The position numbers were made by a program, and so were the translations under genes. The notes under the pieces are model-generated. The model ran no database searches. It was not told the origin of the DNA and saw only the letters and a list, made by a program, of their open reading frames with translations. A stretch of DNA of 64,000 nt, from assembly GCF_014649795.1 (NCBI RefSeq), contig NZ_BMTS01000003.1:124001-188000 (forward strand), read 5' to 3'. Source of the stretch: Streptomyces melanogenes (GTDB lineage: Bacteria > Actinomycetota > Actinomycetes > Streptomycetales > Streptomycetaceae). Shown piece after piece: positions 62,463 to 64,000 of this stretch (position 1 is the stretch's first letter; each line of letters starts with the position of its first letter).

Positions 62463-63896
62463 ATGCCTCGCCGTCACCTCCGTATGACCGGCGCAGCCGA
62501 CCCGCTGAGGGCTGCCCTGCGCGACCTCCGCACCACCCTCGACGTCCCCGAGGACTTCCCCCCGGACGCCCTCGCCGAGGCGGACAGAGCCGCGGGCAAC
62601 CCCCGCCTGCCCGCCCGAGACGCCACGGACCTCCCCTTCTTCACCATCGACCCACCCACCTCCATGGACCTGGACCAGGCCATGCACCTGGACAGGCGCG
62701 CCAGCGGCTACCGCGTCCACTACGCCATCGCCGACGTCGCCGCCTTCGTCACCCCCGGCGCCCCCGTGGACACCGAGGCCCACCGTCGCGTGAACACCCT
62801 CTACTTCCCCGACGAGCGCGTCCCGCTCCACCCGCCCGTGCTCAGCGAGGACGCCGCCAGCCTGCTCCCCGGCCGGGTGCGCCCCGCCGTCCTGTGGACC
62901 ATCGACCTGGACGCCGACGGGGCCGCCACCGCCACCCACGTCGAGCGCGCCCTCGTCCGCAGCCGGGCCAAGCTCGACTACGAGGGGGCGCAGCGGCAGA
63001 TCGACGACGGCACCGCCGAGCCCGCCCTCGCCCTGCTCCGGGACATCGGGCGGCTGCGCGAACGGCAGGAGGTCGCCCGCGGCGGCATCTCCCTCAACGT
63101 CCCCGAGCAGGAGATCGTCGAGCGCGACGGCCGGTACGGCCTGGAGTACCGCGCCCCCCTCCCCGCCGACGGCTGGAACGCGCAGATCTCCCTGCTCACC
63201 GGCATGGCCGCCGCCGATCTGATGCTGGCGTACGGCACCGGCGTCCTGCGCACCCTCCCCAGCGCCCCGGACGGCGCCGTCGCCCGGCTGCGCCGCTCCG
63301 CGCAGGCGCTGGGCATCGACTGGCCGCACCACGTCCCGTACGCCCAGGTCGTCCGCTCCCTCGACCCGCGCGACCCGCATCACGCGGCGTTCCTCCAGGA
63401 GTGCACGACGCTGCTGCGCGGCGCCGGGTACACCGTGTTCACCGGCGGGAACGTCCCCGAGCACGCGGTGCACGCCGCCGTCGCCGACGAGTACACCCAC
63501 TGCACGGCGCCCCTGCGCCGCCTCGTGGACCGGTACGCCAGTGAGCTCTGCCTCGCGGCGGTCGGCGCCGCCGACGTACCCGAGTGGGTGCTCGCCGCGC
63601 TCGACGCGCTGCCGAAGGAGATGACCGAGGGGACCCGCCGGGCCAACACGGTCGAGCGCGAGTGCGTCGACCTCGTGGAGGCGGCCCTCCTCAAGGACCG
63701 CGTCGGCGAAGTCTTCGACGCGACCGTCGTCGATGTCGAGGACGACCAACCGGCCGCCGGAACGGTCCACTTGACCGACCCGGCCGTGGTGGCCCCCGTC
63801 AAGGGCAGCACCCCCCTGCCCCTGGGTGAACGCCTCCGGGTCCGGCTCACCCAGGCCGACCCGGGCACCGCGAAGGTGGAGTTCGCCCCCGCCTGA
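62463..63896 (+). CDS. RNB-domain 3'-5' exoribonuclease (RNase II family)
   Basis: 477 residues, an RNB core without obvious N-terminal cold-shock or C-terminal S1 domains. The catalytic Asp cluster is in FFTIDPPTSMDLDQAMHL (D63, D69, D71). VHYAIADVAAFV, TLYFPDERVPLHPPVLSEDAASLLPG, DGWNAQISLLTGMAAADLML and YTHCTAPLRRLVDRY are family blocks. It degrades RNA from the 3' end. The short form is usual in actinobacteria. ATG 62463. The upstream region holds the composite repeat and must also contain its promoter. Confidence 0.92.
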   Translation: MPRRHLRMTGAADPLRAALRDLRTTLDVPEDFPPDALAEADRAAGNPRLPARDATDLPFFTIDPPTSMDLDQAMHLDRRASGYRVHYAIADVAAFVTPGAPVDTEAHRRVNTLYFPDERVPLHPPVLSEDAASLLPGRVRPAVLWTIDLDADGAATATHVERALVRSRAKLDYEGAQRQIDDGTAEPALALLRDIGRLRERQEVARGGISLNVPEQEIVERDGRYGLEYRAPLPADGWNAQISLLTGMAAADLMLAYGTGVLRTLPSAPDGAVARLRRSAQALGIDWPHHVPYAQVVRSLDPRDPHHAAFLQECTTLLRGAGYTVFTGGNVPEHAVHAAVADEYTHCTAPLRRLVDRYASELCLAAVGAADVPEWVLAALDALPKEMTEGTRRANTVERECVDLVEAALLKDRVGEVFDATVVDVEDDQPAAGTVHLTDPAVVAPVKGSTPLPLGERLRVRLTQADPGTAKVEFAPA

Positions 63897-63929
63897 CGGC
63901 GGCGGCAGCGCGACCGCCCGCCCGGCAGG

Positions 63930-63935
63930 TAGCAT
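63930..63935 (+). promoter_or_regulatory. Probable -10 element of rnpB
   Basis: TAGCAT lies about 8-12 bases before the start of recognisable RNase P RNA. The -35 is not obvious in the GC-rich sequence upstream. Confidence 0.45.
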
Positions 63936-63945
63936 GGTCGGCACG

Positions 63946-64000
63946 GCAGACGAGCCGGGCGGACGGCCGCGTGGGGATCCTCGGATCCTCCCGAGGAACG
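63946..64000 (+). ncRNA. rnpB: RNase P RNA, 5' part (runs off the window)
   Basis: The sequence from about 63946, with GAGCCGGGCGGACGGCCGCG, a hairpin GGATCCTCGGATCC, and CCGAGGAACG at the very edge, is the typical 5' domain of actinobacterial RNase P RNA, where GAGGAAcGTCCGG follows. Only about 55 of some 400 bases are in the window. It processes tRNA 5' ends with the RnpA protein. Confidence 0.85.

Overview
The window is high-GC, gene-dense actinobacterial DNA and is almost certainly a core chromosomal segment of a Streptomyces. Evidence: many GTG starts, 1- and 4-nt translational overlaps, an XRE/DUF397/HATPase developmental-type module, a RamC/RamS-type lanthipeptide locus, an SCO2322-family gene, and rnpB at the right edge.

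Layout. 0-9 kb: end of a winged-helix (MarR-like) protein, a GNAT, two small unknown genes, an ABM monooxygenase, a wrecked DUF2330 gene, a GT87-PAP2 fusion, a flavin-binding PNPOx-like protein, an M48 protease and a HATPase/XRE/DUF397 module. 9-12 kb: divergent CYP125-like P450 and FadA5-like thiolase. 12-15 kb: a secreted GH16-like protein with FG-GAP repeats and a lytic transglycosylase. 15-21.3 kb: a cobalamin-riboswitch-controlled operon (minus strand) encoding two secreted, membrane-anchored proteins and a complete ECF transporter (T, fused A-A', S). 21.4-24.4 kb: an MBL-fold protein, then an aldehyde dehydrogenase with a 3Fe-4S ferredoxin. 24.6-31.4 kb: a class III lanthipeptide (SapB/AmfS type) cluster. 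31.7-36.5 kb: a KstR-like repressor divergent from a glycosyltransferase/methyltransferase/terpenoid-cyclase-fold operon. 36.5-40.4 kb: an F420-type oxidoreductase, a membrane protein, an amidase and a methyltransferase. 40.6-45.3 kb: a fused FadE34-like acyl-CoA dehydrogenase and an Ltp1-like thiolase, separated by a TnpB insertion element. 45.6-52.7 kb: ABC transporter, histidine kinase and response regulator, with a foreign-looking regulatory cassette between kinase and regulator, then a DHA2 exporter. 53-56 kb: MaoC hydratase, alcohol dehydrogenase and SDR. 56-64 kb: housekeeping genes (Nif3-like, C4 zinc ribbon, RNase H/phosphatase, KDPG aldolase, YaaA, RNB nuclease, rnpB).

Themes. (1) Genes resembling mycobacterial sterol side-chain degradation enzymes (CYP125, FadA5, ALDH/ferredoxin, FadE34, Ltp1, Hsd4B, Hsd4A) are scattered over 46 kb. 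Most of their transcription units carry KstR-type palindromes (AACnnGTT core), and a KstR homologue lies among them. No ring-cleavage genes are visible. (2) A family of nested-palindrome intergenic repeats occurs at eight loci. One copy sits inside the ruined DUF2330 gene, which implies that the repeat moves or recombines. (3) The cobalamin locus pairs an alpha/alpha-barrel secreted protein with an ECF importer.

All calls come from reading the sequence and from family knowledge; no database search was run.
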